Below the pieces are notes generated by a model that was given only the letters and a program-made list of their open reading frames with translations, did no database searches and was not told where the DNA came from. The position numbers and the translations under genes were made by a program. A stretch of DNA of 64,000 bases. Source: Histomonas meleagridis (Eukaryota > Parabasalia > Tritrichomonadida > Dientamoebidae). Below are positions 1 through 10,321 of this stretch, one piece after another (the stretch's first letter is position 1; every line of letters begins with the position of its first letter). The stretch is taken from assembly GCA_020186115.1 (NCBI GenBank), contig WSYJ01000134.1, positions 62,001-126,000 on the forward strand, given 5' to 3'.

Positions 1-2
1 GT

Positions 3-656
3 TTATATATCTAGTTGTGAGTGTGCTTTTTCTTTTAAATGCATTTTATAAAGATATGTTAATATCATTATTATTGTGATTCCAATCAGTCCACTCAAAA
101 AGAATATAACCCAAAACAACACATCCCACTTTGAATATTCATTAGTCTTTTGATTGGGTTCTTTGATTTCATTCTTATGTTTCCCTTTGCTTGTATGATT
201 TATATTAACTCGTTTAGTTCTAAAACTATTTTTCTCTTCTCTTCGTTTGAAAACACTTGCACAGTTTTGATCTTTTCCTGGATTAATTTTATTTAAATTT
301 CTTTTGTTGTTTCTAATCAATTTTTTATGAACATATTCTTTGTTTGTTGAAATATTTATTTGCTCTCCATTTTTTGTTGTGTTTTTTATATTAATTTGTT
401 CATTTTCCATACTTGAAGTATCAATTTTTGAGGAGGCTTTATCTACTCTTTTGTCTTTTGATTTAAAAACATCCTCTTTTGTATTTTCTTTGTTTCTTTC
501 TTCATCAAAAGTTTGAATAAGTTTATTCTGGCCTTCTTCTCTTGTCATTTCATTTGTTCTATAATCATCAGGTATATCACCCGCTATCGGATATTGGAAT
601 AATGGGTGGTATAATGGTTGGCTTTTAGTAAAGCAAATTAATAAAGCACTAATCAT
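3..656 (-). CDS. Small single-pass membrane protein, function unknown
   Basis: A complete 217-residue frame with ATG at 656 and stop at 3-5. The N-terminus (MISALLICFTKSQ) is short and hydrophobic like a signal peptide or anchor. The middle (about residues 35-175) is strongly charged, rich in Lys, Asn, Glu and Thr, and looks disordered. Residues about 178-203 form one clear hydrophobic transmembrane segment, followed by a short basic tail. This fits a type I membrane protein with a low-complexity lumenal or extracellular part. I do not recognise the family. It is divergent from the Hsp70 gene, with about 200 bp between the two starts. The full frame and clear TM make it a likely real gene. 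Confidence 0.6.
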   Translation of the reverse strand: MISALLICFTKSQPLYHPLFQYPIAGDIPDDYRTNEMTREEGQNKLIQTFDEERNKENTKEDVFKSKDKRVDKASSKIDTSSMENEQINIKNTTKNGEQINISTNKEYVHKKLIRNNKRNLNKINPGKDQNCASVFKRREEKNSFRTKRVNINHTSKGKHKNEIKEPNQKTNEYSKWDVLFWVIFFLSGLIGITIIMILTYLYKMHLKEKAHSQLDI

Positions 657-824
657 AATAACAACTCTATTAAATTTTTTTGAAATTATTTTTAAACTTT
701 AAATAAATACATTGCAAGAAATAAAAATACAAAATTTTAATAAAATAATAAACAATAAACATTACATGTTGCCAACAAATAAAATTTTTCATTCAAACAG
801 AGTTAATTCAATTCTTTTTTATCG

Positions 825-835
825 TCACTTTCATT
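825..835 (+). promoter_or_regulatory. Initiator-type core promoter of the Hsp70 gene
   Basis: TCACTTTCATT lies 25-35 bp upstream of the Hsp70 ATG. It resembles the trichomonad initiator (TCA+1Y followed by T-rich sequence), which normally sits within a few tens of bases of the start codon. The predicted leader is about 33 nt. Confidence 0.6.
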
Positions 836-859
836 TTCAGCGGTTAATGCGACCACAAA

Positions 860-2737
860 ATGCTTCATTCTCTAGCTAAGCATTCATTCAGTCGATTTTT
901 TGCTAGCACTGCGAAAGAAATGCCAATTATTGGCATTGATCTCGGAACGACTAACTCATGTGTTGCAATTGTTGAAGGTGGTTCACCAAAAGTTCTTCAA
1001 AATGCAGAAGGTGCACGTACTACACCTTCAATTGTTGCTTTCACTAAAGATGGACAACGTCTTATTGGTGAGCATGCCAAACGTCAAATGGTAACTAATA
1101 CTAAATCAACATTTTTTGCAACTAAAAGACTTATTGGTCGACGCATAGATGATGAAATGGTTGAACGTTCTCGTAAAATGGTTCCATACGAAATTGTTAA
1201 AGCACAAAATGGGGAAGCTTGGGTTCGTGATGAAAAATCAAATATTTATTCACCAGCACAAATCGGTGCCTTTGTTTTAGAAAAGATGAAAGAAACAGCT
1301 GAAGCTTATATTGGTAGCACAGTTAAAAAAGCAGTCATCACAGTTCCTGCATATTTCAATGATTCTCAAAGACAAGCAACCAAAGATGCAGGTAAGATAG
1401 CGGGTCTCGATGTTCAACGTATTGTCAACGAGCCAACAGCTGCAGCTCTTGCTTATGGAGTTGAGCGAAAACAAGGCCAAACGGTCGCCGTCTTTGATCT
1501 TGGTGGCGGAACATTTGATATTTCCATTCTTGAGATCAGCAAAGATGGAGTATTCGAAGTCAAAGCCACAAATGGTGACACATTTCTTGGTGGTGAAGAT
1601 TTTGATTCAGTATTAATTAATTACATAATTGCCGAATTTAAGAAGTCAGAAAACATTGACTTAACAAATGACTCTATGGCAATGCAACGTGTTAAGGAAG
1701 CCGCTGAGAAGGCCAAATGTGAATTATCGACAATGCTCAAAACCGAAATTAATCTTCCATATATCACAGTCACAGCCGCTGGCCCCAAGCACTTACAAAT
1801 GTCCATAACACGACAAAAGTTTGAAGAATTATCGGCTGATTTAATCAAGCGTACAATTGCACCATGCACGGCATGTCTTAAAGACGCAGGTCTTACTACA
1901 AAGAACATTGACGAAGTCATAATGGTTGGAGGAATGACACGAATGCCCAAAGTCATCAGCAGTGTCCAAGAATTCTTTGGTAAAGATCCATTCCGCGGAG
2001 TCAATCCGGACGAAGTTGTTGCCATTGGCGCCGCAATTCAAGGCTCAATCATCCGCGGCGACATGAAAGACATTGTATTATTAGATGTCACTCCATTATC
2101 TTTAGGCATTGAAACTGTTGGCGGTGTATTTGCTCCATTGATATCGCGTAACACTGTTGTTCCATGCAAGAAGAGCAATGTTTTCTCGACCGCTGAAGAT
2201 GGCCAAACACATGTAAATGTCAGAGTTTTCCAAGGCGAACGTGAAATGGTATCAGGTAATAAGTTACTTGGAGAGTTCACATTAGTCGGTATACCACCAG
2301 CGCCTAAAGGCGTGCCAAAGATTGAAGTAACATTCGAAATCGACGCGAATTCTATTGTACATGTTTCAGCACGTGATAAGTCAAGTGGTAAGGAACAAGA
2401 TATGACAATACAACAACATGGAGGATTAAGCCAAGAAGAAATAGATAAAATGATCGAAGATGCCGAGAAACATGCAAAAGAAGATAAGGAACAAAAGGAA
2501 ATGGTACAAAAGAAATATGATATCGAAGAATATTGTAAACAAACGGAAAAACAAATCAAAGATTATGAAAGTAAATTGCCAAAAGAATTGGTGGAAAAGT
2601 TAAAGAAGAGAATCAACGAAGTGAAAGAACAATTAAATGGTACAGACGTGAAGTTGCTGAATGAAAAGTTCGAATTGTTAAAGACAGAATCAATGGAAAT
2701 GTATAGTGCAATTAATGAGGCTTCCCAGAAAAAATAA
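860..2737 (+). CDS. Mitochondrial-type Hsp70 (hydrogenosomal DnaK-like chaperone)
   Basis: A 625-residue Hsp70 of DnaK/mortalin type. Residues 1-20 (rich in Ser, Arg, Lys, Phe, with no acidic residues until Glu-20) look like an organelle presequence. The nucleotide-binding domain starts at [11 protein letters not shown] (about 24-34). The phosphate-2 motif [12 protein letters not shown] and the adenosine motif [10 protein letters not shown]-like stretch are present, followed by the interdomain linker ([12 protein letters not shown], about 409), a substrate-binding beta domain and a helical lid. There is no EEVD tail, unlike cytosolic Hsp70, and no HDEL/KDEL, unlike BiP. It should be the ATP-driven import motor and matrix folding chaperone of the hydrogenosome, with J-protein and GrpE partners. 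The downstream TAAAA-rich context fits trichomonad UAAA polyadenylation signals. Confidence 0.93.
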   Translation: MLHSLAKHSFSRFFASTAKEMPIIGIDLGTTNSCVAIVEGGSPKVLQNAEGARTTPSIVAFTKDGQRLIGEHAKRQMVTNTKSTFFATKRLIGRRIDDEMVERSRKMVPYEIVKAQNGEAWVRDEKSNIYSPAQIGAFVLEKMKETAEAYIGSTVKKAVITVPAYFNDSQRQATKDAGKIAGLDVQRIVNEPTAAALAYGVERKQGQTVAVFDLGGGTFDISILEISKDGVFEVKATNGDTFLGGEDFDSVLINYIIAEFKKSENIDLTNDSMAMQRVKEAAEKAKCELSTMLKTEINLPYITVTAAGPKHLQMSITRQKFEELSADLIKRTIAPCTACLKDAGLTTKNIDEVIMVGGMTRMPKVISSVQEFFGKDPFRGVNPDEVVAIGAAIQGSIIRGDMKDIVLLDVTPLSLGIETVGGVFAPLISRNTVVPCKKSNVFSTAEDGQTHVNVRVFQGEREMVSGNKLLGEFTLVGIPPAPKGVPKIEVTFEIDANSIVHVSARDKSSGKEQDMTIQQHGGLSQEEIDKMIEDAEKHAKEDKEQKEMVQKKYDIEEYCKQTEKQIKDYESKLPKELVEKLKKRINEVKEQLNGTDVKLLNEKFELLKTESMEMYSAINEASQKK

Positions 2738-3055
2738 AACTAAAATAAGCTAATAAAGAAAATTTTTGTTTTTAATGCTTCGAAAAAATGAATTTGGCGT
2801 TAAGTGTCAAATAAGAAAAATTTGATTTGAAAAACTGTTCTTCAATTATAATTAGAAATCACATAATTGGATAACTTATGATTTGCTTTTTTGAAGATTT
2901 TTTTACTCAAACTTAGGACCAAAAATGAGAAGTACGATATAACTTTTTGTATTACAATTTTCACTTGAAACTGATCGTTTTTTCCTTTGAAAATAATTTG
3001 AGTTTATTTTGAACGTCTTCGAAATTGAATGATATATTTTAACGGCTTCTTAAAA
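2738..3055 (+). other. Intergenic region between Hsp70 and LRR gene
   Basis: 318 AT-rich bases in which I see no gene or RNA. An in-frame ATG at 3029 could extend the next CDS by nine residues, but the ATG at 3056 (MSLDDV) looks like the more natural start. Confidence 0.4.
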
Positions 3056-5491
3056 ATGTCTCTCGATGATGTAACTACAGATGAAATCCAAAAGTTGATG
3101 GAAAAAATCTCATCAAAAGAGGAAAAGGCTCAATATGCATCTGAAGCTTTGGTTGTTTATGATGATGATGAAAAACATAAACCAAAAGTACACCATTTGT
3201 TAACAACAGAATGTTGCTTTTACCAATTTGATAAAGACAAAGGACTTGAAGCCGATCCTATTTCTACTGATTCTTTGTTTGAACTAACAGAAATACAGAT
3301 AAAAAATGAAGATTTTATTATCAAATTCAAAACTACTCAATATCATTTATCTCTTAATGAACCATTTAAACTTATGGTAAATATTTATACAAATCATAAA
3401 GCATTGTATTGGGGTGTTCATTCTAATCAAATTCCAAGAAGTTCTTCATCTCTTTTACAAAATAATTTTTACCAAGCAGCAGATATGCCACTCCAGCGCC
3501 CAGAAAACCTTCTTCTTATAAGATATGTAGGTTTATGCGTTGCTAAGCATTTATCTCCCGAACCAGAAATAATACAAATTTTCAAAGACTATCAAGAAAA
3601 TCCAAGACGTATTCTTCATTTATCCAACTTTGATCTCCAAACAGTTACGCCCACAATGTTCTCTCTTTTACTTGAAGGAAATCTCAGAAGTATCACATTA
3701 GACAATTTTGGTGTTCATAACTTCGGGGCTGTTCTAAATTGGATTCTGACAAACCAAAGCAAGCTGATATCTGTTGATCTCAAGAATTATGAAACTGCAA
3801 ATTTCAAAGGCATATCAAACAAACGTTCCAGCTTCAATAATGTTAGTACGATTAGAATTCATGATTGTACCACGCAATTTATTCTTGATTTTTTCACAGC
3901 AATGAAAAGTGTTTATTATAAAATCGATACATTAATTTTTGAAAATATTCGATTTGATGAAACAACCACCGAATTGATTGTTACTAGCTTCCAAACATAT
4001 AACTTCTTTTCATCAATAACATCCTTAGCTTTTATTTCATGCACATGTAATAACATTTCATTTAACGAATTCGCCTCTCAAATAATTCAATCGCTTGAAA
4101 AGCTCTCAAATATTCACATTGAAAATTGTAGCGTTGACGTTTGTGACATGTTAACCGTCATCGCACAAACCGATTCATCGGTTCAAAATATTTGTTTACG
4201 TAAAAACTTCGCAAGTTCAGTTATTAGTCATGAACAACATGTAATACCACAATCAATCCTTTCACTTGATTTCGGTAATTGCGATTTTAATACTGATTCT
4301 TTGATATCATTGATTTCTGGAATTTGTCACAGAACAAGAAGATTACCATTGGCTTTAGCAATTAATGCAATCACTATTGATACAACTTGGGTAGACGTTT
4401 TTGAAAGATTAAGTTCGGAATCTTTACTTCCCGTTTTAACAGAATTAAATATCAGTAACAATGAATTTGATAAAAATGCTTTTAAAGCCTTCCTAAAATT
4501 CCTCGAAACTCAATCACCAATTACATCAAAATCACAACAGATTCTTCAACATTTGAACATATCAAAATGTATACCAGAAAAAAACACCAAATCTTCCATG
4601 GACATGCTTCTAGATTTCCTTTCTTCACGTAAGTTATGGGGTCTTGAAGCTTGTGGGATTAAACCAGACATCAGATATAAAGATATTCCATGTCTTTATT
4701 CACTTAATATTGGTGATAACAAAATGGACGATGAGACGAAGTCGATCATATTTGATATCATCCAACAAGCGCCATCTCTTGCAGAACTTGGCGTCGATTC
4801 CCTCGAATTTTCTGATGTGAAGGAAGCCGTTGAATTTTACAATAACGTTTTGGGGTACCCCAAAATTATATCGTTTGACCAACCGAAAAAGTTGATCGAC
4901 GAGAACATTCGTTACAATGAAGTCAAGCGGATGAAAGAAAGTTTTAACAAAAAGCGCCAATTTAGTACTGTCAATCAACGTCTATCGCTTTATCTAGCTT
5001 TAGCGAGTGAGTTTTCAATTCGAGTACCTCAACCAATATCATTTGTTGATTTTGATGAATCAACTAAGGAAGGTTCTAACGTATCTTTTCTCCTTTCAGA
5101 GTCCAAATTTAATAACCCTATACCATCTCTTTTCACATTGGCCAATATGAATAATGTTGATGTAAGTGTAGATCCAATTGCTGCAATGGTATCAGAATAC
5201 GTGTCAACATCAGGAAGATTTGGAACTATTCCACCAACAGCTCCACCTGTTGAACAAGCTAAAGATAAATTTACATTGCCATCAATATTTGCATCGATGG
5301 AAACCAAAAATGAAATGGAGATGTACTCAGTCGACATAGGCTTCGACGTGAACAGTAAGGAGGTTCTAGAACTCTCTGAGCAATTATCTGATGCATTAGA
5401 AAAGGAAGTAAATGTGAACATCAAGGGCGATACTAAGTTTTGGGGAAAGAGGGCCAACTTTGTAGCGTTCGAAACAATGGATTTGCCTTAA
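3056..5491 (+). CDS. Leucine-rich repeat protein with PH-like N-terminus (CARMIL-like)
   Basis: 811 residues from ATG 3056 (820 from the upstream ATG 3029). Residues about 1-30 are helical and charged. About 40-130 look like a small beta-rich PH-like domain (LTTECCFYQFDKDK..., ending in YWG). Then comes a long run of cytoplasmic RI/CARMIL-type LRRs with recurrent L-x-x-L-x-I/L-x-x-N/C patterns (for example LTELNISNNEFD, LYSLNIGDNKMDD). The C-terminal 130 residues are Ser/Pro-containing and probably flexible. This order resembles CARMIL/LRRC16 proteins, which bind capping protein and regulate actin. I see no recognisable capping-protein-interaction motif, so the function is inferred from architecture only. 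The C-terminal 'WGKRANF' patch is of unknown meaning. Confidence 0.7.
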   Translation: MSLDDVTTDEIQKLMEKISSKEEKAQYASEALVVYDDDEKHKPKVHHLLTTECCFYQFDKDKGLEADPISTDSLFELTEIQIKNEDFIIKFKTTQYHLSLNEPFKLMVNIYTNHKALYWGVHSNQIPRSSSSLLQNNFYQAADMPLQRPENLLLIRYVGLCVAKHLSPEPEIIQIFKDYQENPRRILHLSNFDLQTVTPTMFSLLLEGNLRSITLDNFGVHNFGAVLNWILTNQSKLISVDLKNYETANFKGISNKRSSFNNVSTIRIHDCTTQFILDFFTAMKSVYYKIDTLIFENIRFDETTTELIVTSFQTYNFFSSITSLAFISCTCNNISFNEFASQIIQSLEKLSNIHIENCSVDVCDMLTVIAQTDSSVQNICLRKNFASSVISHEQHVIPQSILSLDFGNCDFNTDSLISLISGICHRTRRLPLALAINAITIDTTWVDVFERLSSESLLPVLTELNISNNEFDKNAFKAFLKFLETQSPITSKSQQILQHLNISKCIPEKNTKSSMDMLLDFLSSRKLWGLEACGIKPDIRYKDIPCLYSLNIGDNKMDDETKSIIFDIIQQAPSLAELGVDSLEFSDVKEAVEFYNNVLGYPKIISFDQPKKLIDENIRYNEVKRMKESFNKKRQFSTVNQRLSLYLALASEFSIRVPQPISFVDFDESTKEGSNVSFLLSESKFNNPIPSLFTLANMNNVDVSVDPIAAMVSEYVSTSGRFGTIPPTAPPVEQAKDKFTLPSIFASMETKNEMEMYSVDIGFDVNSKEVLELSEQLSDALEKEVNVNIKGDTKFWGKRANFVAFETMDLP

Positions 5492-5704
5492 ATAAATTGT
5501 CTTTGCATGTGAATTTATAAAAAGGAATTACTGACGATAGAGTTTTCTATGCAACGATAATACTTTTTCTATTTTAAACGATTATTAACCATTGAATCTC
5601 CTATCGTTAAACTTCAATTATATCGAAATAAAAAATTCAACTTTAGAAACGTATAAAAATATTTTTAACCAAAAAAATATTTATTCAATACCTTCTAATT
5701 ATTA

Positions 5705-7484
5705 TTAAGCTTGCTTAAGTAACTTGATTATTTCTGTCTGTTCTGTTACCATTGCAATATTAAGAGCTGTATAAAACAACTTAAACAATTTCCAAATATT
5801 TTCTTGAAATAAAAAATTCCAAAATTTGATTTTAACTAAAATAAATAAATATTTTTTGCATTAATATCAATTCCTTTTTTATTAATAAGTAATTTGACTA
5901 TTTCAGTATATCCTTTGGTGCATGCAATCATAAGTGCTGTTTCAAAAAAATTAAATAAATTTTAAATAATTTTCAGAATTTTTGATATTATTTTTGATAT
6001 TGACATCAATTCCTTTATGTTCGATAAGTAATTTGGATAATTCTATTTCGTCATTTTTTAATGATATAATAAGTGGCGTATCAAATAATTTAAATAATTT
6101 CCAAATATTATTTTAAAATAAAAAATCATTAAATTAAATACGAAATAAAACAAAAAAATATCTTTCACATTTAAATTAATACCTTCTTGATTAATAAGCA
6201 ATTTAACTATTTCTGTATAACCATTTGTAGCTGCATAGATAAGTGCTGTTATAAATAATATAAAAAATTTCCAAATATTATTTTGAAATATTAAATTATT
6301 AAAATAAATTTTAAATAAAACAAATAAATATCTTTGGCATTTAAATTAATACCTTCTTTTTCAAGAAGTAATTTAACTATTTCTGTATGACCCTTCCAAG
6401 ATGCATAAATAAGTGGTGTAACAAATAATTTAAATAATTTCCAAATATTATTTTGAAATATTAAATTATTAAAATAAATACGAAATAAAACATAAAAATA
6501 TTTTTGGCATTTAAATTAATACCTTTTTGTTCAAGAAGTAATTTAACTATTTCTGTAAAACCATTTGTAGCTGCATAGATAAGCGCTGTTTTAAATAATA
6601 TAAAAAATTTCCAAATATTATTTTGAAATATTAAGTAATTAAAATATATTTTAAATAAAACAAATAAATATCTTTTACATTAATATCAATTCCTTTTTGT
6701 TCAAGAAGTAATTTAACTATTTCTGTAAAACCATTTGTAGCTGCATAGATAAGCGCTGTTTTAAATAACCTAAATAATTTCCAAATATTATTTTGAAATA
6801 CTAAATTATTTAAATAAATTTCAAATAAAATAAATAAATTTCTTTAGCATTAATATCAATTCCTTTTTGTTCAAGAAGTAATTTAACTGTTTCTGTATGA
6901 CCATTTTGAGATGATAAAATAAGTGCTTTAACAAATATTATTTTGATATATAAAATTATTTAAATAAATTCTAAACAAAACATTTAAATATCTTTTACAT
7001 TAATATCAATTCCTTTTTGTTCAAGAAGTAATTTAACTATTTCTGTATAACCATTTGAAGATGCACATATAAGTGCTGTATAAAATAATTTAAATAATTT
7101 CCAAATATTATTTTGAAATACTAAATTATTAAAACAAATTTCAAATAAAATAAATAAATTTCTTTAGCATTAATATCAATTCCTTTTTGTTCAAGAAGCA
7201 ATTTAACTATTTCTGTGAAACCATTTGTAGCTGCATAGATAAGCGCTGTTTTAAATAACCTAAAAAAATTCCAAATATTATTTTTAAATATAAAGTAATT
7301 TAAATAAATTTCAAATAAAATAAATTAATACCTTTAGTATTAATATTACATTTACCTTTTTCAATAATTAATTTGCATATTTCAGTGTTACCATTTTTAG
7401 ATGCTAATATAAGAGGTGTTTCATATCATTTAGATATATTCCTAATTGAATGAAAAAACAAAAACATATTTAAAAAAATTTGAA
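5705..7484 (-). repeat. Ankyrin unit/spacer array downstream of DUF3447 gene (minus strand)
   Basis: Continuation of the 7485-8720 gene. About 11 ankyrin units, each about 31 intact codons (pattern TALxxASxxG...EIVKLLLEQKGIDINAKD), are separated by AT-rich spacers with stops or frame changes. The conserved ACAGC at the start of each unit maps at about 7419, 7249, 7079, 6929, 6759, 6589, 6419, 6249, 6079 (variant), 5940 and 5771. The intervals are almost all 170 bp, with one each of 150, 139 and 169. Spacers carry a conserved AATAATATTTGG near their middle and TTATTTAAATTATTT before each unit. The last unit ends in a clean stop (TAA at 5705-5707), as a real gene 3' end would. The array could be a run of tiny exons with unusual introns, or a silent cassette array. 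No GTATGT or ACTAACACACAG splice signals are visible. Confidence 0.75.
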
Positions 7485-8720
7485 TTAACATAAATAAATA
7501 TTTTTAGCATCAATATCAATTTCATTATTTTCAAGAACATATCTGAATAATTCAATATTCCCAGAAAATGCGCAAGGAAATAAAATATTTTTTGGAATAA
7601 GATGTCCACCAATAAAATATTTTACTAGAAATATATTACCAATATGTGATGATTCATAAATAGCAAATTCATTGAATTTAAAATCTTCTTTTTTCATTAT
7701 ATACAAGAGAAGCTTATATGAATCATATAAAATACATTTCACTCTTAAATCTTTTATATCTAATGTTTTAATAATTTTATTTTCATAAAGATATTTAAAG
7801 ATATCATTTCGATGAAATTCAATTGCTGTTTCATATGATCCATAAAATGATGAATGATTTTGTTCACATAAATGAATGATTTCTTCATTTCCACCTGCAA
7901 CTGCATATTTACCTGTGTTTTCTACTTTTGCACCATTCATAAGTAAATATTTGAAACATTTAACTGATCCAAAAAATGCTGCATAATCAATTAATGTAAC
8001 ATTTTTTTTATTAATAAATGAACACCTTTCATAATGTGATGGTATAATATATTGATTAAAATTGAAATCATTTTGTGATGATATTTCTTGAAGTTTTTCT
8101 ATTTCATCATTTCGAATTATTTTTGTAATTTCATTTGGATTATGTCCTTCTTTAATATATTGCTTATGAAGTTCCCAATCATTTTCTTTGATCTCTGTGA
8201 TATTATCTAAGAACCATTGTTTGGTTCGGGAAAATATATAATACGGTTGGTAAAAATTTGTGAATGAATGAATGATTTTATGCTTAAAATCATCAAAACG
8301 ATCTCTCTTTGGAAGATGGTGAATAAAATATAGTGATCGTAAACTTGGTTTAGTTACAATTTCAACATTAGCCAATTTTTGGTTGATCATATTCTCTAAA
8401 ATATAATCTGATTCTTGCGAATATAATGGTAAAAGATATTTAATAAATATATAAAATATTTTGTAGTTATTTATATCTTGAAATTTCTTATCTATTGCCT
8501 TTAAAAAGTCAAAATATATATTAATGTCTTTTCGTTGTGATATAAATGATGAATAAACTAATCTACATATTATATAAAAAAACGAATAAGGATAATTATG
8601 ATCATATAAATTAAGAATTGATCCTACTGATTCATCAATATTTTCAAATTCTAAAGAAAAAACATTTTTTTCAAGTGTAATTAGCATTGGAAAATATCCA
8701 TTTTGAGTTTGTTTCTGCAT
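7485..8720 (-). CDS. DUF3447-type ankyrin protein, N-terminal exon/ORF
   Basis: 411 residues, ATG at 8720. The N-terminal third is helical (LNLYDHNYPYSFFYIICRLVYSS region). It is followed by the block NDWELHKQYIKEGHNPNEI and IIRNDEIEKLQEISSQ, then ankyrin-like repeats including YAAFFGSVKCFKYLLMNGA, AGGNEEIIHLCEQNHSS and AIEFHRNDIFKYLYENK. This is the DUF3447/ankyrin arrangement expanded in trichomonads. The frame ends (IDIDAKNIYLC) exactly where the unit/spacer array to 5705 begins. The visible ORF is therefore probably only the first part of a longer gene. Function is unknown beyond protein-protein interaction. It is divergent from its close paralogue at 9017, and the two share nearly identical central segments. 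Confidence 0.8.
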   Translation of the reverse strand: MQKQTQNGYFPMLITLEKNVFSLEFENIDESVGSILNLYDHNYPYSFFYIICRLVYSSFISQRKDINIYFDFLKAIDKKFQDINNYKIFYIFIKYLLPLYSQESDYILENMINQKLANVEIVTKPSLRSLYFIHHLPKRDRFDDFKHKIIHSFTNFYQPYYIFSRTKQWFLDNITEIKENDWELHKQYIKEGHNPNEITKIIRNDEIEKLQEISSQNDFNFNQYIIPSHYERCSFINKKNVTLIDYAAFFGSVKCFKYLLMNGAKVENTGKYAVAGGNEEIIHLCEQNHSSFYGSYETAIEFHRNDIFKYLYENKIIKTLDIKDLRVKCILYDSYKLLLYIMKKEDFKFNEFAIYESSHIGNIFLVKYFIGGHLIPKNILFPCAFSGNIELFRYVLENNEIDIDAKNIYLC

Positions 8721-9016
8721 TTTCTAAATTTTAATAATCTTTTTTTTTATACCTCGAGATTTTGATTGACACTTTTTGAATATTCACCTCAAAAAGGAAA
8801 CTGTTTAAAATTCTATAGTCACAGGATTAATCTTTGTTCCATATGCAACCTCTAACAAATACATATATTTTTATTATTGATTTTATTGAGCCTATCCCTG
8901 CGTAAGTGGTATTTTAGTATGCATAATTGGAAATTACTAACTTAACACAAAAAACGCATTCCCACCTGTAAAAACCGTTTATATTGGAGTATTAATACGG
9001 TTATAACAGTTTAAAT

Positions 9017-10321
9017 ATGAACACAAGAACAAAAAGAAATCCCTTGAACACTTCAAAAACGCGTGTATCAATCCCAAAAAATATCAAAAAAGTAAACCAA
9101 AGATCACCATTTATTAGTTCTGGAAAATCAAATTCAAAAAAGAATTCAGCGCCATTACAGACACTTGAAAAAATCATTTTTGAACTAACAGAAAATAACA
9201 TTGAATTATCAGCTCAATCAGCGATTATATTTTTTGATAATAATTTTCCTTATTCATTCAATCTTTTGATTAGTAGATTAATTTATAGTGCATTTATATC
9301 ACAAAGAAACGAAGAAAATTTATATTTAAATTTTTTAAAATATATTGAGTCTAAAGAAAAAGATATTAAAAATTATACAATATTTTATGTTTTAAAGAGA
9401 TATCTAATTCAGTTAAAATCACAAGAATCAAATTATTTACTTTTAAAAATGATTGAACATGAACTCATTCAACCGGATTTTATCAAAGAAAAGAAATCAT
9501 TATATTTTGCAAATTATTATACAATTGAAGAAATTCATACATATAAATTCCAAGAACAATTTCTTTCGAATATTGAAGAACTATCAAAGAATGATTGGAA
9601 ACTTCATAAGCAATATATTAAAGAAGGACATAATCCAAATGAAATTACAAAAATAATTCGAAATGATGAAATAGAAAAACTTCAAGAAATATCATCACAA
9701 ACAAATTTTGATTTTAATCAAAAAATTGAGCCATCAGTTTATGAAAGATGTTCTTTTATCAATAAAAAAAATGTTACATTAATTGATTATGCAGCATTTT
9801 TTGGGTCAGTTAAATGTTTTAAATTTTTACTTATGAATGGTGCAAAAATAGAAAATACAGGTAAATATGCAATTGCAGGTGGAAATGAAGAAATCATTCA
9901 TTTATGTGAACAAAATCATACATCATTTAAAGATGCATACGAAACAGCAATTGAATTTCATCGAAATGATATCTTTAAATATTTTTATGAAAATAAAATT
10001 AATAAAATTAAAGATTTAACAAAACTTGGTATTCTTAGTTTGAAACATAACAATTTCCAAACACTTATATTTTTAAAATCAGTTGGCTTGAAAATAAATC
10101 AAGAGATTTTGGAAAAAGCAATAAAAATTGGGAATTTATTCTTTCTTAAACGATATATTAAAAATCAACAATATTATTCAATCATTTGCAATTCCCCTAA
10201 TTCATCAAAAAATTATGAAATAATTAAATTAACTCTTGAACAAAGCAATTTTGATAATGCATCGAAAAATATTTATAAAATTAATTCAATGTTTGTTTTG
10301 ATCTATTTATGTTTAATATAA
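9017..10321 (+). CDS. DUF3447-type ankyrin protein, N-terminal exon/ORF
   Basis: 434 residues with a basic N-terminus (about 40 residues, not shared with the divergent paralogue). The same DUF3447 blocks follow: NDWKLHKQYIKEGHNPNEI, IIRNDEIEKLQEISSQ, AGGNEEIIHLCEQNH and AIEFHRNDIFKY. The central 35-40 residues are almost identical to the gene at 7485-8720, while the flanks differ. This suggests recent duplication or gene conversion limited to the core. The ORF leaves the ankyrin register at 'ASKNIY' (about 10270) and ends in spacer-derived residues. The ankyrin units then resume downstream out of frame (10322-13200). The true product is probably longer if the spacers are removed. Confidence 0.78.
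   Translation: MNTRTKRNPLNTSKTRVSIPKNIKKVNQRSPFISSGKSNSKKNSAPLQTLEKIIFELTENNIELSAQSAIIFFDNNFPYSFNLLISRLIYSAFISQRNEENLYLNFLKYIESKEKDIKNYTIFYVLKRYLIQLKSQESNYLLLKMIEHELIQPDFIKEKKSLYFANYYTIEEIHTYKFQEQFLSNIEELSKNDWKLHKQYIKEGHNPNEITKIIRNDEIEKLQEISSQTNFDFNQKIEPSVYERCSFINKKNVTLIDYAAFFGSVKCFKFLLMNGAKIENTGKYAIAGGNEEIIHLCEQNHTSFKDAYETAIEFHRNDIFKYFYENKINKIKDLTKLGILSLKHNNFQTLIFLKSVGLKINQEILEKAIKIGNLFFLKRYIKNQQYYSIICNSPNSSKNYEIIKLTLEQSNFDNASKNIYKINSMFVLIYLCLI

Noticed and set aside
1621-2559. Long minus-strand frames opposite Hsp70
   Set aside because: They are antisense shadows of a strongly conserved coding region with no family features.
5705-7484. CRISPR-like array
   Set aside because: The regular period is due to ankyrin-coding units; units vary as proteins do, spacers are the more alike part within a locus, and the setting is eukaryotic.
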